From Thereva unica (taxonomy: Eukaryota; Arthropoda; Insecta; Diptera; Therevidae): DNA of 64,000 bases. The DNA lies in contig OX465283.1 in NCBI GenBank assembly GCA_949987705.1, forward strand, positions 47,034,953 through 47,098,952, read 5' to 3'. The position numbers and the translations under genes were made by a program. The notes under the pieces were generated by a model. That model searched no databases. It saw only the letters and a list, made by a program, of their open reading frames with translations, and had not been told where the DNA came from. Below, in pieces: positions 1 through 10,286 of this stretch. Positions within the stretch are counted from its first letter, which is position 1, and every line of letters begins with the position of its first letter.

Positions 1-779
1 GCAAAGTAGTAACAAAAACTATATTTAGTCAATATAAGGCTGTTTTAAATTAAATTAGGTAAAATGGCTTTCAAAGTGCATGGTATGTCAAAATAGAATT
101 ACACTTTCCCATTATAGAGTGAGAGCCATCAGCGCTTGCGCTTTCCATGCATAGTCAAAATATAAAGGTTACAATTTTTTGTGTGTATCCTCTCTAGTGT
201 TCTGAAGCACCCCTGAAAATATAATCCGCATTGAGGTTTTTATTGATAGGCTGATTTTTTTATGTGTGAAGTCTAAGCTTAGGTATAATCCTTTATGCTA
301 CCAGTTCGTCATGTCATTCATGCTATGGTGCAATGTCTAGCAGAAAGCTTAGCTTGAAGCAGGGAGAGTACATACAAGGAGCTAAAACTCTTATGGGAAA
401 ATAACCGGAAATGGATGGGTAGCAGAAACTAAACTTCTAGTTCATTTTAGGCCACAGACGCCGCCTAAAGCTGAAGTTAGCTGAATTTTATCCATTTCGA
501 CGATTTCTTCAAATTAAGTTAGTCGAAATTGTGCAATGCAAAAAAATTCATTGGGAATTAATAAAAATTCATTAGAAATTCCATAAATTGGTTAAATACG
601 AAAAAATCGCATCGATATAAGTCCACTTCAGAAGCTGAAATATCTTAATAGTTAACGAACTTGGCCATGAACCGGATGAATATAATCGGTCATGTTTTTT
701 TGGGGTACATGTGACCGTGGCGCCCTCATTAATCATGGAGAAGGCGGTGAGTCTAGCGATTGAACTCTTGGATGTTATA
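1..779. other. AT-rich non-coding stretch, no gene seen
   Basis: No supported gene, RNA or clear terminal repeat was seen here. The sequence is AT-rich and ends where the dispersed repeat of 780-2190 begins. Confidence 0.5.
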
Positions 780-2190
780 TGAGCTTATTAACTTCCAGTA
801 TTGGAAGTTATTGTAATCGGTCCGAAATCGAAATCGAAATTTTTGACGTATTTTCATCTTTCAAGGTCCCAGGAGCATTTTAAGCAAAAAATTGGAGGAA
901 GTATGTGTGTGTGTGTGTGCGTACGGATGTGGTCATTTTTTCCTGCACGATATCGCGCGAACCAAAAAAGATAACAACTTCGTTGAGGTGTCGTTCGAAG
1001 CGTATTAACGGAAATATGATCTGAAAAGATTTTCATAAAATTCGGTCGAGCCGTTTTTTTGTTTAAGCGGCGTAAGTGATTTTTGTACCTGCACGATATA
1101 GTCCGAACCAAGAAAGATATTTGACTTAGTTGAGATGCCGTTCGAAGCGTATTAGCGACAATATAATCTGAAAAGATTTTATAATATTCGGTCGAGCGGT
1201 TTTTTGGTTTAAATGACATACTGATTTTTGTACCTGCACGATATCGCACGAACTATAAAAGATATCGACTTAATTGACGTGGCGTTCGAAGAAATATGAT
1301 CTAAAAAGATTTTCATAAATTTCGGTCGAACCGTTTTTTTTTTGTTTAAACGACGTTGATGATGATTTTTGTACCTGCACGATACCGCGCGAACTAAAAA
1401 CTATATCGACTTCATTGAGGTGCCGAAAACAGAATATTAACGAAGAAATGCTCTGAAAAAAATTCGGTCAGGCCTTTTTTGTTTAAATAGAAAAACTTCG
1501 GCTAATTGTCAGAAAGACCTTAAATTGACAAATTTTGCTAATTATCTAATAAACTCGATGGATGAGACCCGTTCTAAACGAAGTGATCTTTTTTGGGTTC
1601 TGCGCAGCGATAGCCTTCCAACAAAACATCACTTGTCAAAATCCGACAACCTTTCAAAATCGTGCAAAAATTTCGTTACCCTTTACAAACAGCGCGAATT
1701 TTTCAAACCTTGGATTAGCACTGTTTGAGACGGGGAATTGTTTTCTACGCGTGATACAGTTTCAGGAAATTTCGGTTCATCCCGGGATTTCCAGTAGTTA
1801 CCGCAAAATTTGTTCTTTTTGGTCAAGTTCGACAAGTACTTAACAGTTACAGTTTTGCTAATATCTCCGGAAAGCTTTGGACTTTCGAAATGAAGTCATT
1901 CGCTTCTGTCAATGGCGCTTCAGCCCAATTTGAACACCCTCTTTAGTGCAGCGAACGACAGTTCAGGAAAAACAAACTCTCTAGAAAAATATTGTTGATT
2001 TACCACTATTATAGTTATTTCAACTAGCTTCTCTCAGGATTACTTTGTCACCAGTTCTGGTACTAGTTAATTTCCCACACGTATTACTATTTTGTAAGAA
2101 GTTAGTTTATTCCGTCAACGTTCATCATACTGGGAAGTTGATCGTGTAGACGAAAGGATTCAAACCCACATCCCAACTAGTTCCGACTTT
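780..2190 (+). repeat. Unclassified dispersed repeat, copy A
   Basis: This block has a second, reverse-complement copy at 47548-48660. Both copies share, in the same order, an AACTTCC...GGAAGTT hairpin edge, a TG-rich run followed by GTGGTCATTTTTTCCTG, internal tandem monomers, a middle segment beginning near AAAACTTCGGCTAA, and a far end with GAAGTTGATCGTGT and CCCACATCC(C/T)AACTAGTT. No transposase or reverse transcriptase is visible; the short open frames inside (for example 1525-1843) look like chance. The shared order and shared ends mean a mobile element, probably non-autonomous. The superfamily is not recognised. A Helitron-like origin was considered, but the ends are not diagnostic. 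Confidence 0.75.
942..1500 (+). repeat. Internal tandem array, about 145-bp monomers, 4 copies
   Basis: The word CCTGCACGAT recurs at 942, 1088, 1233 and 1374, a spacing of 146, 145 and 141 bases. Each monomer also carries CGTTCGAAG, an ATCTGAAAAGATTTT-type segment, and ATTCGGTCGAG(C) followed by a T-run. The monomers have diverged, the last most strongly. The related copy at 47548-48660 has only about two monomers, so the array has expanded or contracted between copies. Confidence 0.75.
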
Positions 2191-3078
2191 GTTTTTTATT
2201 CATTGAAAAAATTCGCCTAGTGTTGTTTATTTTTGTTATTTTTTTCTATCCTGTGACCCCCCCCCCCCCCCCCCCTCGGAAAAAATTCTAGAACCGCACC
2301 TGACTCGCAGAGTGTCCGATATTTTAGTATCCCCGTGTGAGCAGTGCCTTAAATGAATCGGCTTGTGACTTGCTCCAATATACTCGCCTCGCCTTCATGA
2401 AGCACCTACTTAGTCCAATTTCATTTGAAGCATTAAGAACGGTAAAGAGTATAATAAGAAGGGGTGGCGAACCTAAGGCACGAGTGCGAGAACTTATGGA
2501 TGGGGGGAGGGAAATCATAACGGTTAGCCGCTAGGGCGTTTTGAATCTTTTTTGGTAGAGGTTTACATATTACGCGGTATTTTTGTAACCCTATTGATAT
2601 TTTCATGAATAATGCACCAATCTACGCGGAATACTCACACCCATCCCAAAACTGTAAAAGTCAAGGGGTCAAGCCGTTCAGAGTTACGAGTCATCAAAGT
2701 TTTTTTTTTTCACTAAAATTTCCACTTCAACCACCTTTTTCTCCAAAAATACGTAATTAACCAATACTTTTTTTTAATAAAATTGGAAAGCTTGGACAAT
2801 TTCCATGAATAATGTCTAACAACTATTATGCTGCGACCTTTACTTTTGAACTTATTAGCAATTTTAATGTTGAAAGTGGCTCTTATCTGGTCCTTTTTTA
2901 GTACTCTTTCACCTTGATTTGGGAAATTAGCGAAAAATATATTCAAAGCCCATTATATTTTTCTTCAACTTCATTCTTAAAAACAGTATTGTTTTATCTT
3001 AGATTTGTGTGGTTCTTTAGCAACTAAAATATATTATAATTCGATTGCTTGCAATTACGAAATATCGATACGTCGCGT
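2191..3078. other. Non-coding stretch with a 19-base poly-C tract
   Basis: No gene was identified. An uninterrupted C run occupies 2257-2275, followed after TCGG by an A-rich stretch. Such a tract could adopt G-quadruplex or i-motif structure and is prone to length error in sequencing. Confidence 0.5.
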
Positions 3079-3253
3079 CGGTTCGCAAAAATAGTGGCAC
3101 AACTGGAAAACAAATGAATTTACAGGGGAGTCTTTAGAAGTTTCTAGTTTCATACAAGCCCTTGTCATGATCTAGTATTCCAGCGGATTCCATCGGTCAT
3201 TTTTGGAAATAATAATATAAATTTTTGAGTTGTGCCACTATTCTTGCGAACCG
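3079..3253. mobile_element. Short inverted-repeat element (MITE), 175 bp
   Basis: The left end CGGTTCGCAAAAATAGTGGC is matched by the reverse complement of the right end, CGGTTCGCAAGAATAGTGGC, and the match continues through ACAACT. One mismatch occurs in about 26 bases. There is no coding capacity. A target duplication was not obvious, so the superfamily is open. Confidence 0.65.
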
Positions 3254-3404
3254 GCGATACATATACATAGATTGGTTGATTATAATATTTTCAAGCGCAC
3301 TTTGCTCCAATTCTTTTGTGAAAAATTTAATCTTAGGAATAACCAATCTGTACCAGGATCACCAATACTACCCTGGCATGCATTAAAATACCTTTTTTGG
3401 CGAT

Positions 3405-3830
3405 GACATGAGATTATTCTATCGCAGATCCTCAGTTAAAGTTATGCCGAAGATTATAAGAAATGGATCAGTCATTAAATTCGCACAGTCCACAGAAGGA
3501 AGATTGGTACAGGTTTTACTTGAGATGAGAGAGTACTTTAATTTTAGGGCCCGGAAAACCCTCGGTAGAAATGGTGTGGTATCAGATCTGAGGCCATTCA
3601 ATATCACCTTGACTGATTGGCCAGAGAGGAAATTCTCAGTCCAGTTCCTAAGTCAATACTTATAGCTTGAGGTTTACTCAGCAGAACGGAGTGCCATACT
3701 TTGTCGAAAGCCTTGGAGATATCTAGAGCAGCCAGACCACACTCAATAAAACGATGAATACTCTGGTTGAGATGCTCTGACAGAACGACGAAAAACGCTT
3801 GATTCAATATATTACATAAGCATTTTATTG
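3405..3830 (-). pseudogene. CR1-like LINE reverse transcriptase fragment
   Basis: Minus-strand translations give pieces that match the better-preserved LINE at 49705-52398. The piece from 3807 leftwards contains LDISKAFDKVWHSVLL, the RT palm motif A region. The piece from 3607 leftwards contains IFGITLTEDLR, a post-catalytic region that is nearly identical in the other copy. The two pieces lie in different frames, and the YADD region between them is deleted or scrambled. This is a dead, internally rearranged remnant of the same family on the opposite strand. Confidence 0.8.
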
Positions 3831-4149
3831 ATTATTGCCTCCATCATTTTGAGGATAATAGAAGAAATTGCTATTGGCTATTGGCGGTAGTGTCGTTAGA
3901 TTCACCTTCTTTCTGTAAGGGCTAAACTTGAGTTAGTTTCCGGCGGTCTGGATCGATTCCGGAGAAATATTACAGGAGAAAAGTTTGCGCAGAGGTTACG
4001 CACATTTCCTTTGAGCCATAGAGGGTATATTGTCCGAGTCAGTGCATTTATTGATACACCTGTTTCCCATGTAAAAATTACCAAAAAATACACTGAACAA
4101 CAGTTTACAAAAGGTTTGGAGTCTCCAGCGTGGAACTATGATAATATAC

Positions 4150-4336
4150 GGAAGTGTCTTATCGGACGCAGAGTTGACGGGAGTCGACGACAGAGTTGAC
4201 GAGAGTCGACCGAGTTGACGAGAGTCGACCGAGTTGAAGAAAGACTCAGCCAACACTCTCTCTCTCTGGCTCTTTCGTCAACTCGATCGACTCTCGTCAA
4301 CTCTGTCGTCGACTCTGCGTCCGATAAGACACTTCC
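4150..4336. mobile_element. 187-bp palindromic MITE with 9-bp target duplication
   Basis: The ends are GGAAGTGTCTTATCGGACGC and its exact reverse complement, and the inverted match continues inward with small gaps. ATAATATAC flanks it on both sides (4141-4149 and 4337-4345), a perfect 9-bp target duplication. The left half carries three to four iterations of a GAGTTGACGAGAGTCGACC-like unit. A GG start with a 9-bp duplication fits Mutator-like elements; if one base is discounted, an 8-bp duplication would fit hAT or P. It has no coding capacity. Confidence 0.85.
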
Positions 4337-4345
4337 ATAATATAC

Positions 4346-7300
4346 AGGGCCTCTATATTTAAATAAAAAGAACCTACATAATTGGTTAATGGGCGAAGCA
4401 ATTGGCAGGAATTGGGTTTCCAATAACTAAAGACCAGCTGCTCATTCTTTTTTTTAATTAGCTGAAAAGTCCAGGCAGGCACTAGAATCAGTGATTTTTA
4501 AAAAGAAATCCTAGTGTTAGTCGGATGGTATTACCGACTTTGACAATGTCACTTAATTCTCTAAAAAAATTAAATAAATAAGCATTTTTCGTTCATATTA
4601 TTTGCAAAACTGTCATTTAAAATTATGCCAGAATTAAGGACCTCTTAGCACGGAATTAGATACAGCGTTGAATTTTGTAGGACGGAATTAGAGACAAAAA
4701 AGTGGTTTCTAATTTTATCAATAAAAATCATAATGCGGCATTTAATATGCCTTAAATTGTCAAAAGAACAGTTATATAATTATCATCAAACACTTTTCAC
4801 ATGGCTACCTTCATTCCAATAGTTACAAACTAATATAAAAATTTTCAAAACCCCTTAATAGCCCGGAATATGGTACATTTACCTTACTCTGTGGAAGGGT
4901 CACCCATGCAGGATTACAATATTCTCCTAGTTTGTCATTCAACTTCAACTATTGAACCATTAATTCCAAGTATTCATCCGTCATCAAATATAAAATTTCT
5001 ATTTGAAAAAAAAAAAAAAAAACGTTGCGCAATCCCCAGCGACATTTCTTGATTATAATATTAAATTCAGAACCCATCGATTTCTCCTAAATATCCCAGC
5101 TATTCTCCGTAATCCAGTCCTTTTCCTTATTTTATTTCAGGGACGACTTTCTGCCAAGCTGCTTTTATCAGGTTTATTAAATTCATGTCAATGGCATCAG
5201 TTAAATTGAGTAGTTCCAGTTAACAGCATTATCAAGAGAAATATTTTAAAATTCAATAAAAGCCGCCCCATTTTTTCCCGATATCCTTATCCCTTTTATA
5301 AATTGATTAAGGCAAATCCTAATATGCTTAAAACCATTTGGTAGCCAGTTCCTTCCAGCTACGTGATCAATAAGAAGCTTCGACTATATTCGCTTCGTCC
5401 TTCTTGCCTGAAGCAGAGAATGCCACGATTTTGGCCTTAGGGCAGCCGGTCTTAGAGGAGTTTCGTAGAGAATTGGAATTTCTGTAGAAATTTAAGTTCT
5501 TCTAAAATATTTATAGTAACTGTTAGAATTTTATATTGTGTCCCGCAGGCTGCCCCCGGAAAACTTTACGCTTCCTAGGACTGAAGACTTCCTTCCACTG
5601 GCGGAGCTGAAGAAGAATAATGCGAACTATTGAAATTCCATCCGAGGGAGAGAATTCTTTTCTTCTGGTAGAAGTCTAGTCTAGTCACATCCCGAGGATC
5701 TTTCACATTCGTGGAGGAAGCGAATGGGCGAAAATTGCTTTTAACGTTGCCCTACACAATTTCCTTGCACAGTTGGAAATAGTTACCAAGTTTGCCTGCC
5801 TAATTGGCGGTATCCGGTATAGTGGCAAGCTGAAATGCGGACGTTGAATACTCTCTCTCTGGGGAGGGTTGTTTTCACCCCCACATTTTAGAGGGATGGA
5901 AGTTTTCATGCGATGTTTGTGTAGTGCTCGTGTAATTGGCTCCAGCGGGAAAGAGAAAGCATTTTCTGGCCAACTAAGCACAAGGATTCACTGACATCAA
6001 CAACAAACTACAGAAATGCTTATAATGGCTGCATCCTGACCGGGAATCGCCGGTAGCAGCTTCAGGTACAGCAGCGAAGTGCGAAAATTCTTCAATTTAC
6101 ATTGCAAATCGCCGGGTGCAGCCTACAACAATACACCGGTATGCTATTGTCTTTTTACGCTAATGAACATGAACGCTACTCTACTAACATCTATACATAG
6201 ACGCAGGTAAATTAAAAAACAGGATAAAATCGATTTTCCACTCTCACTTAGCTTCGTGTATAATTTAAAGACCAGCAAAACCACTCAGACGCAGGAGGGA
6301 CGAAGGACTATGTTGTGGCTTTTGGCTTCGTTTGCTGGAATCCTTAATTTGTGTGTCACGCATTGCTTTCAGGGTTATCCTTTGACTTTATTCATGTGAA
6401 ATGAAAAATTTGTCCCTGGTGATAGGCGCATTTCAGCTCGCCCAGGTTGAGGTTGTGGTGTCGCTTTTTGGTGTGCTCCTACACCGATAAACGACTCTTG
6501 TGCTTCTAGTTACTAAGCCCAAGATTAGTGTGGGATCGGGCATTGTTTTCTAATTGCACTTGGAGCATTCTCATCAAGGTTAAGGTTCTCTCATTGACGA
6601 ATAAACAGCAATACAGCAAATTACCCATAACGCAACCAGATATTGTGCTTCCAGGACGAAAGGATTTTCGGGACTTTCATCCAGCTGATTATAGCTTGCC
6701 GGGATTATGTATGAGAATGGGTGATTTGCGTGCAATAAATGCGAATGGCTGACAGAAATATATCAGGATTTTAGCATGAAAATTGGTGGGTAATTTGCTT
6801 GACGATAAAACCTAATGAACAACTACTGATATTAACAAGATAAGTTATGCGGTAAATGTATGAGAACGCTAAGCGAGAATACTTAGGCGATTAAGGAATA
6901 AGCTGTAATTTACGATGTACATGAGTGATAGCGACAGTTATTGTTTTATATATATATTTTTTTTTTTTTTTGCTGGAGAATGAGTCTTGTTCCATACTTA
7001 TATAACCCAAACCTCGACTTTCTGTAGAGTCATGCATTCGGTGATAAAGAATAAAATTTATAGAGGGATTCCATTTAGAGCTTTCTATATTTTTATGTTT
7101 AATCAAATCTCGAGAACGATCTAAAAATAATGTCCCGACGGCTCTATCCCAGAGTTGTTGACAACAAACTTTAATTGTGTAGGACTCATGGGATTCATTA
7201 ACAAATCAACAGACTTCCGTACATAAAACTAGTTTAATGTTTAAAAAAATGCAAAATCCGAAATTAAGTAAGAAATAAAATCTCGTTCAAAATGAGAGAA

Positions 7301-7577
7301 TTTCTCGAATAAAATTTGGAATTGTGGCATAAAACAGTTGATGGAATTTATTGGTGACCCAATTTCCTTACTTTAATGGCAGCGATATCAAATTAACTAA
7401 ATTCAAAACAAATTTTTAATCTGTGAAAGAAATTGATTGAGATTGAAGAAGGTCTCTGATTGTTAATTAATTAAAAAAGAAAAATGCGAACGAATTTGTT
7501 TTATGTGCTATAAGGCCGTGGCTGGCGAGAGATTATTACGGGCGTAGCACCCAGGCGGCCAAAATAAAAGGCGGCTA
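4346..7577. other. Non-coding stretch, no supported gene
   Basis: About 3.2 kb without a recognisable protein or RNA gene. It holds A-runs near 5007 and a TA/T-run near 6950-6970. A 29-codon frame from 6310 starts with a hydrophobic, signal-peptide-like stretch, but nothing else supports it. Confidence 0.5.
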
Positions 7578-8395
7578 AAGGTCCGTTCATATCTACAGAC
7601 ATTGAGCGTGCCAGACATGCGCTGTGGTGTTTTCACCATGCGTTTTTATAAAACACTAGTTTTATAGTTATTACTACAAACTTTATTTATTTTTATCACT
7701 ATAGTTATTTATAATAATCGTTACACTAATTATTTTGTATATAGGATATATATATACATATATCTCTTTGATTTCTGCTTTTTATATTAAAATATATTTG
7801 TCGGCGAGACTTTGGGTATCACTATGGAGGAACCTTCGGACAGTAGTGATGGAGATGCCGGAAATTGGCTAGTACAGTGACGAGATATTTGATATTCCAC
7901 CCAAATTACTCTAGAGGTCGTAATTTTTAAGTTATTGACAAAGATGAACATTTAAAAAAAAAAATTTGTCAATAACTTAAAAATTACGACCTCTAGAGTA
8001 ATTTGGGTGGAATATCAAATATCTCGCCACTGTGCGCCGCCCCAGAGAAAATAATATTCTTCTATGCAGTATGCATGAACGTATACACATCTACCGTCAC
8101 ACAACCGCACGTGGGCAGACATGGGCCGTACCCGACCAGTATTCACGGAAAGAATATTTTGTCTGTGCGGTCCATGCCTGTACGTGTCTGTGAGTGCCTG
8201 CCGTGAACTACGAATGGAGCATCGGATCATTGTAGAGACATTTTTCTTGGAGACCTTCTGCTGAGAATGGTTTGAACATTTTTTAGAAAAATATAACTAG
8301 TGTCTATTGAATGATACCTACGGAACGCTAGATGTCAATAAACGGCGTCTGTCGGTGTCTGGCACGCTCGATGTCTCTAGAGATGAACGGACCTT
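7578..8395. mobile_element. Non-autonomous inverted-repeat element, about 0.8 kb
   Basis: The left end AAGGTCCGTTCATATCTACA and the reverse complement of the right end, AAGGTCCGTTCATCTCTAGA, continue in parallel through AGACAT-GAGCGTGCCAGACA. The inverted repeats are about 40 bp with few mismatches. The interior has no transposase. It carries a second, strongly palindromic element at 7874-8032. A clean target duplication was not found, so the superfamily is unassigned. Confidence 0.7.
7874..8032. mobile_element. Nested near-perfect palindrome (MITE), about 160 bp
   Basis: Two arms of about 70 bp, starting ACAGTGACGAGATATTTGAT on the left, are inverted copies with a single visible difference (GACGAG against GGCGAG). 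They flank a short A-rich centre. The structure sits inside the inverted-repeat element at 7578-8395. High arm identity suggests a young insertion or ongoing arm homogenisation. Confidence 0.75.
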
Positions 8396-8538
8396 AAATC
8401 GCCAAGGAAACTACGTCGAATACGAATAAGTGCACAATATTTAGGCTGTTATTTACAGTATTGGTCTTGTTTTTGCGCAAGACTAAGGCTCTTGTGCTGA
8501 AAGTCGAAACGTGTGCCGTGACAAGTCGTTTGAGTTGA

Positions 8539-8621
8539 AGAAAGTGACGTTTCAGCTGCGGCTAATTTGAGTTTATGCCCACTATGCTAAAAGTCGTGCT
8601 TCGACTGAAACGTCACTTTCT
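8539..8621. mobile_element. Small inverted repeat interrupting a BEL/Pao remnant
   Basis: The segment AGAAAGTGACGTTTCAG at the left is repeated exactly in inverse at the right, CTGAAACGTCACTTTCT. On the minus strand the integrase-like reading runs straight into this structure after DELNTLL, as expected for an insertion. It is only about 83 bp, so a short MITE or solo remnant is likely. Confidence 0.5.
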
Positions 8622-9300
8622 AGTAATGTGTTCAGTTCATCTTTGCTGAGTGTTGATTTTATGATAACAACTTTCAGTAAATTTTTGACATTTCGGACCA
8701 TTTTCTCCCAGAATCCACCCCACAAGGGCGCTCTCTTGACGATAAATCTCCGATTTATACTGTTGGTGCAATGTTGCAAATCACCTATCTCCTTTGTCGC
8801 TCGCTTGAAACTCAGTATTTTAGAGGTTCAAAAGCGGTTTATCTGAAGTAAAAAAATTGTTGGCGGTGGTCTACTTCAATCATTAAAGAGGCAATCACTT
8901 GAATATTATACTTATCAAATTCATTCGGCGGCTAATTTGGAGGGAGATCGGTTAACCAAGCTGGTCCATCTTTCCAGATGGAGAATTTCCTCAACTGCTT
9001 CGCTCTTATTCCTCGAGTTACTAAATCGACTGGATTATCGGCTCCTGGGCAATATCTCCACTCCTCTTCATTATTAAGTGCTTATATCTCTTTCACTCTG
9101 TTAGCCACATATAGTTTTCATTTTTTTAAATAACCGTGAATCCAGTACAAGGTTAACTACGAATCGGTCTAGAAAATGGTCTTAAAGGCAATTTTCAAGG
9201 TTTTTTTAAGGTAAGCGCATAGTCGCGAAGCAAGCTCTGCAGCAGTTGATTCTGGCGGGGTAAGCTCCTTTGATCAACTTTCCTTTAAGGGAGCAACACT
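8607..9300 (-). pseudogene. BEL/Pao retrotransposon pol remnant (RNase H side to integrase)
   Basis: Minus-strand translation in several frames gives two recognisable blocks in pol order. First, from about 9200 to 8930, are pieces such as YVANRVKEI and NPVDLVTRG, the region after RNase H in BEL/Pao pol. Then, from 8779 to 8620, comes FIVKRAPLWGGFWEKMVRNV, the hallmark C-terminal integrase motif of BEL/Pao. Stops and frame changes are abundant and no LTR was recognised. The product would have been a polyprotein for reverse transcription and integration; this copy is dead. Confidence 0.75.
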
Positions 9301-9506
9301 ACTCTTAAAATTCAGGAATTTAAAACAGAAAGCTTGGAACTACGGGCAAATCTAACATTCTGGAAATATATCGACGTATAAATGACGATTGACTACCACC
9401 ATCTACGATACGATCGGTCCGGTGGATATACTTAGACTAAAATTTGTGATCTCCAAAGAGAATAAAGTTGAAGAGTAGGGTCGAAATACCGGTGCAAACT
9501 AAAAAA

Positions 9507-9753
9507 TACGCTTTTATTATAAAATGAACCTAAAATTGAAAAATAATTTTGAATGTAAAGTTATTTGCAGCATCCACTTACTTGAATATAAATAAGCGTG
9601 AAGCGTTTTTTACCTATATTCTTACTTTATTAATACTGAAACTTTTCGTTAGCGCCCCACGCTTTTTAACATTTAAATAAGTGGCAGCTGCAACAACAGC
9701 TTTAGATTCAAAATTATTTTTCAATTTTTGGTTCATTTTAAAATAAAAGCGTA
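9507..9753. mobile_element. Palindromic MITE, about 247 bp
   Basis: The left arm TACGCTTTTATTATAAAATG and the reverse complement of the right arm, TACGCTTTTATTTTAAAATG, remain alignable for about 95 bp, through AAATTGAAAAATAATTTTGA and into AAGCGTG. There is no open frame of interest. Arms show several substitutions, so it is older than the 7874-8032 palindrome. Confidence 0.7.
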
Positions 9754-10013
9754 GTTTTTATTTTTTCAAACTTGTTATTTCATTTTCTATTTTTTAGTCT
9801 TTTATACCGGGAAGTGGGTCAAATTTAACTTCGAAGATTTTATTACATAGATACAAGTGAAGCTAATAAAGGCGCATTAAAAATAATCGACAAAAACCTC
9901 AAAAAAAGGGAGGGGGGGTGGGGCTATCTATTCCCGAGGGGTCGTTTCCCATTTTGTTGTTGGAGAAAAAAGTGTAGTTTAACAAGTTGGAATAAAAAGG
10001 TAATGAAACAATG
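9754..10013. other. Spacer with a repeat-derived motif
   Basis: GGAAGTGGGTCAAA followed by GAAGCTAATA (about 9810-9870) recurs at 46816-46905, so this short stretch is probably the tail of a dispersed repeat. No gene is visible. Confidence 0.4.
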
Positions 10014-10286
10014 GTCTAGACTAGAGTTGCCGCGAATACTCGTTATTATTCGATATTCGGCATTACTCGACATTTTTTTTGTTATTCGTCGAATACCAAA
10101 TAATAGCTAGTATTATTCGTCATTCGGCGAATAGTTGTCTGAAATAATGAACAATAATGAACCAAAAAATTATAGACTGAAAAATAATAAAACAAAACAC
10201 ATTTAATATTAATTATTATCATTATTATAAAAAGTTAGCCAAAAATCAGTAATTTTATGTTTAAGTTAAATAGTTAGGCTTTTTAT

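Noticed and set aside
1525..1843. Overlapping frames of 67 and 93 codons
   Set aside because: They lie in the dispersed repeat, whose other copy does not keep either frame clearly; no domain.
6310..6399. Short frame with a signal-peptide-like start
   Set aside because: Only 29 codons, no donor site in frame and no downstream exon; not enough to call a gene.
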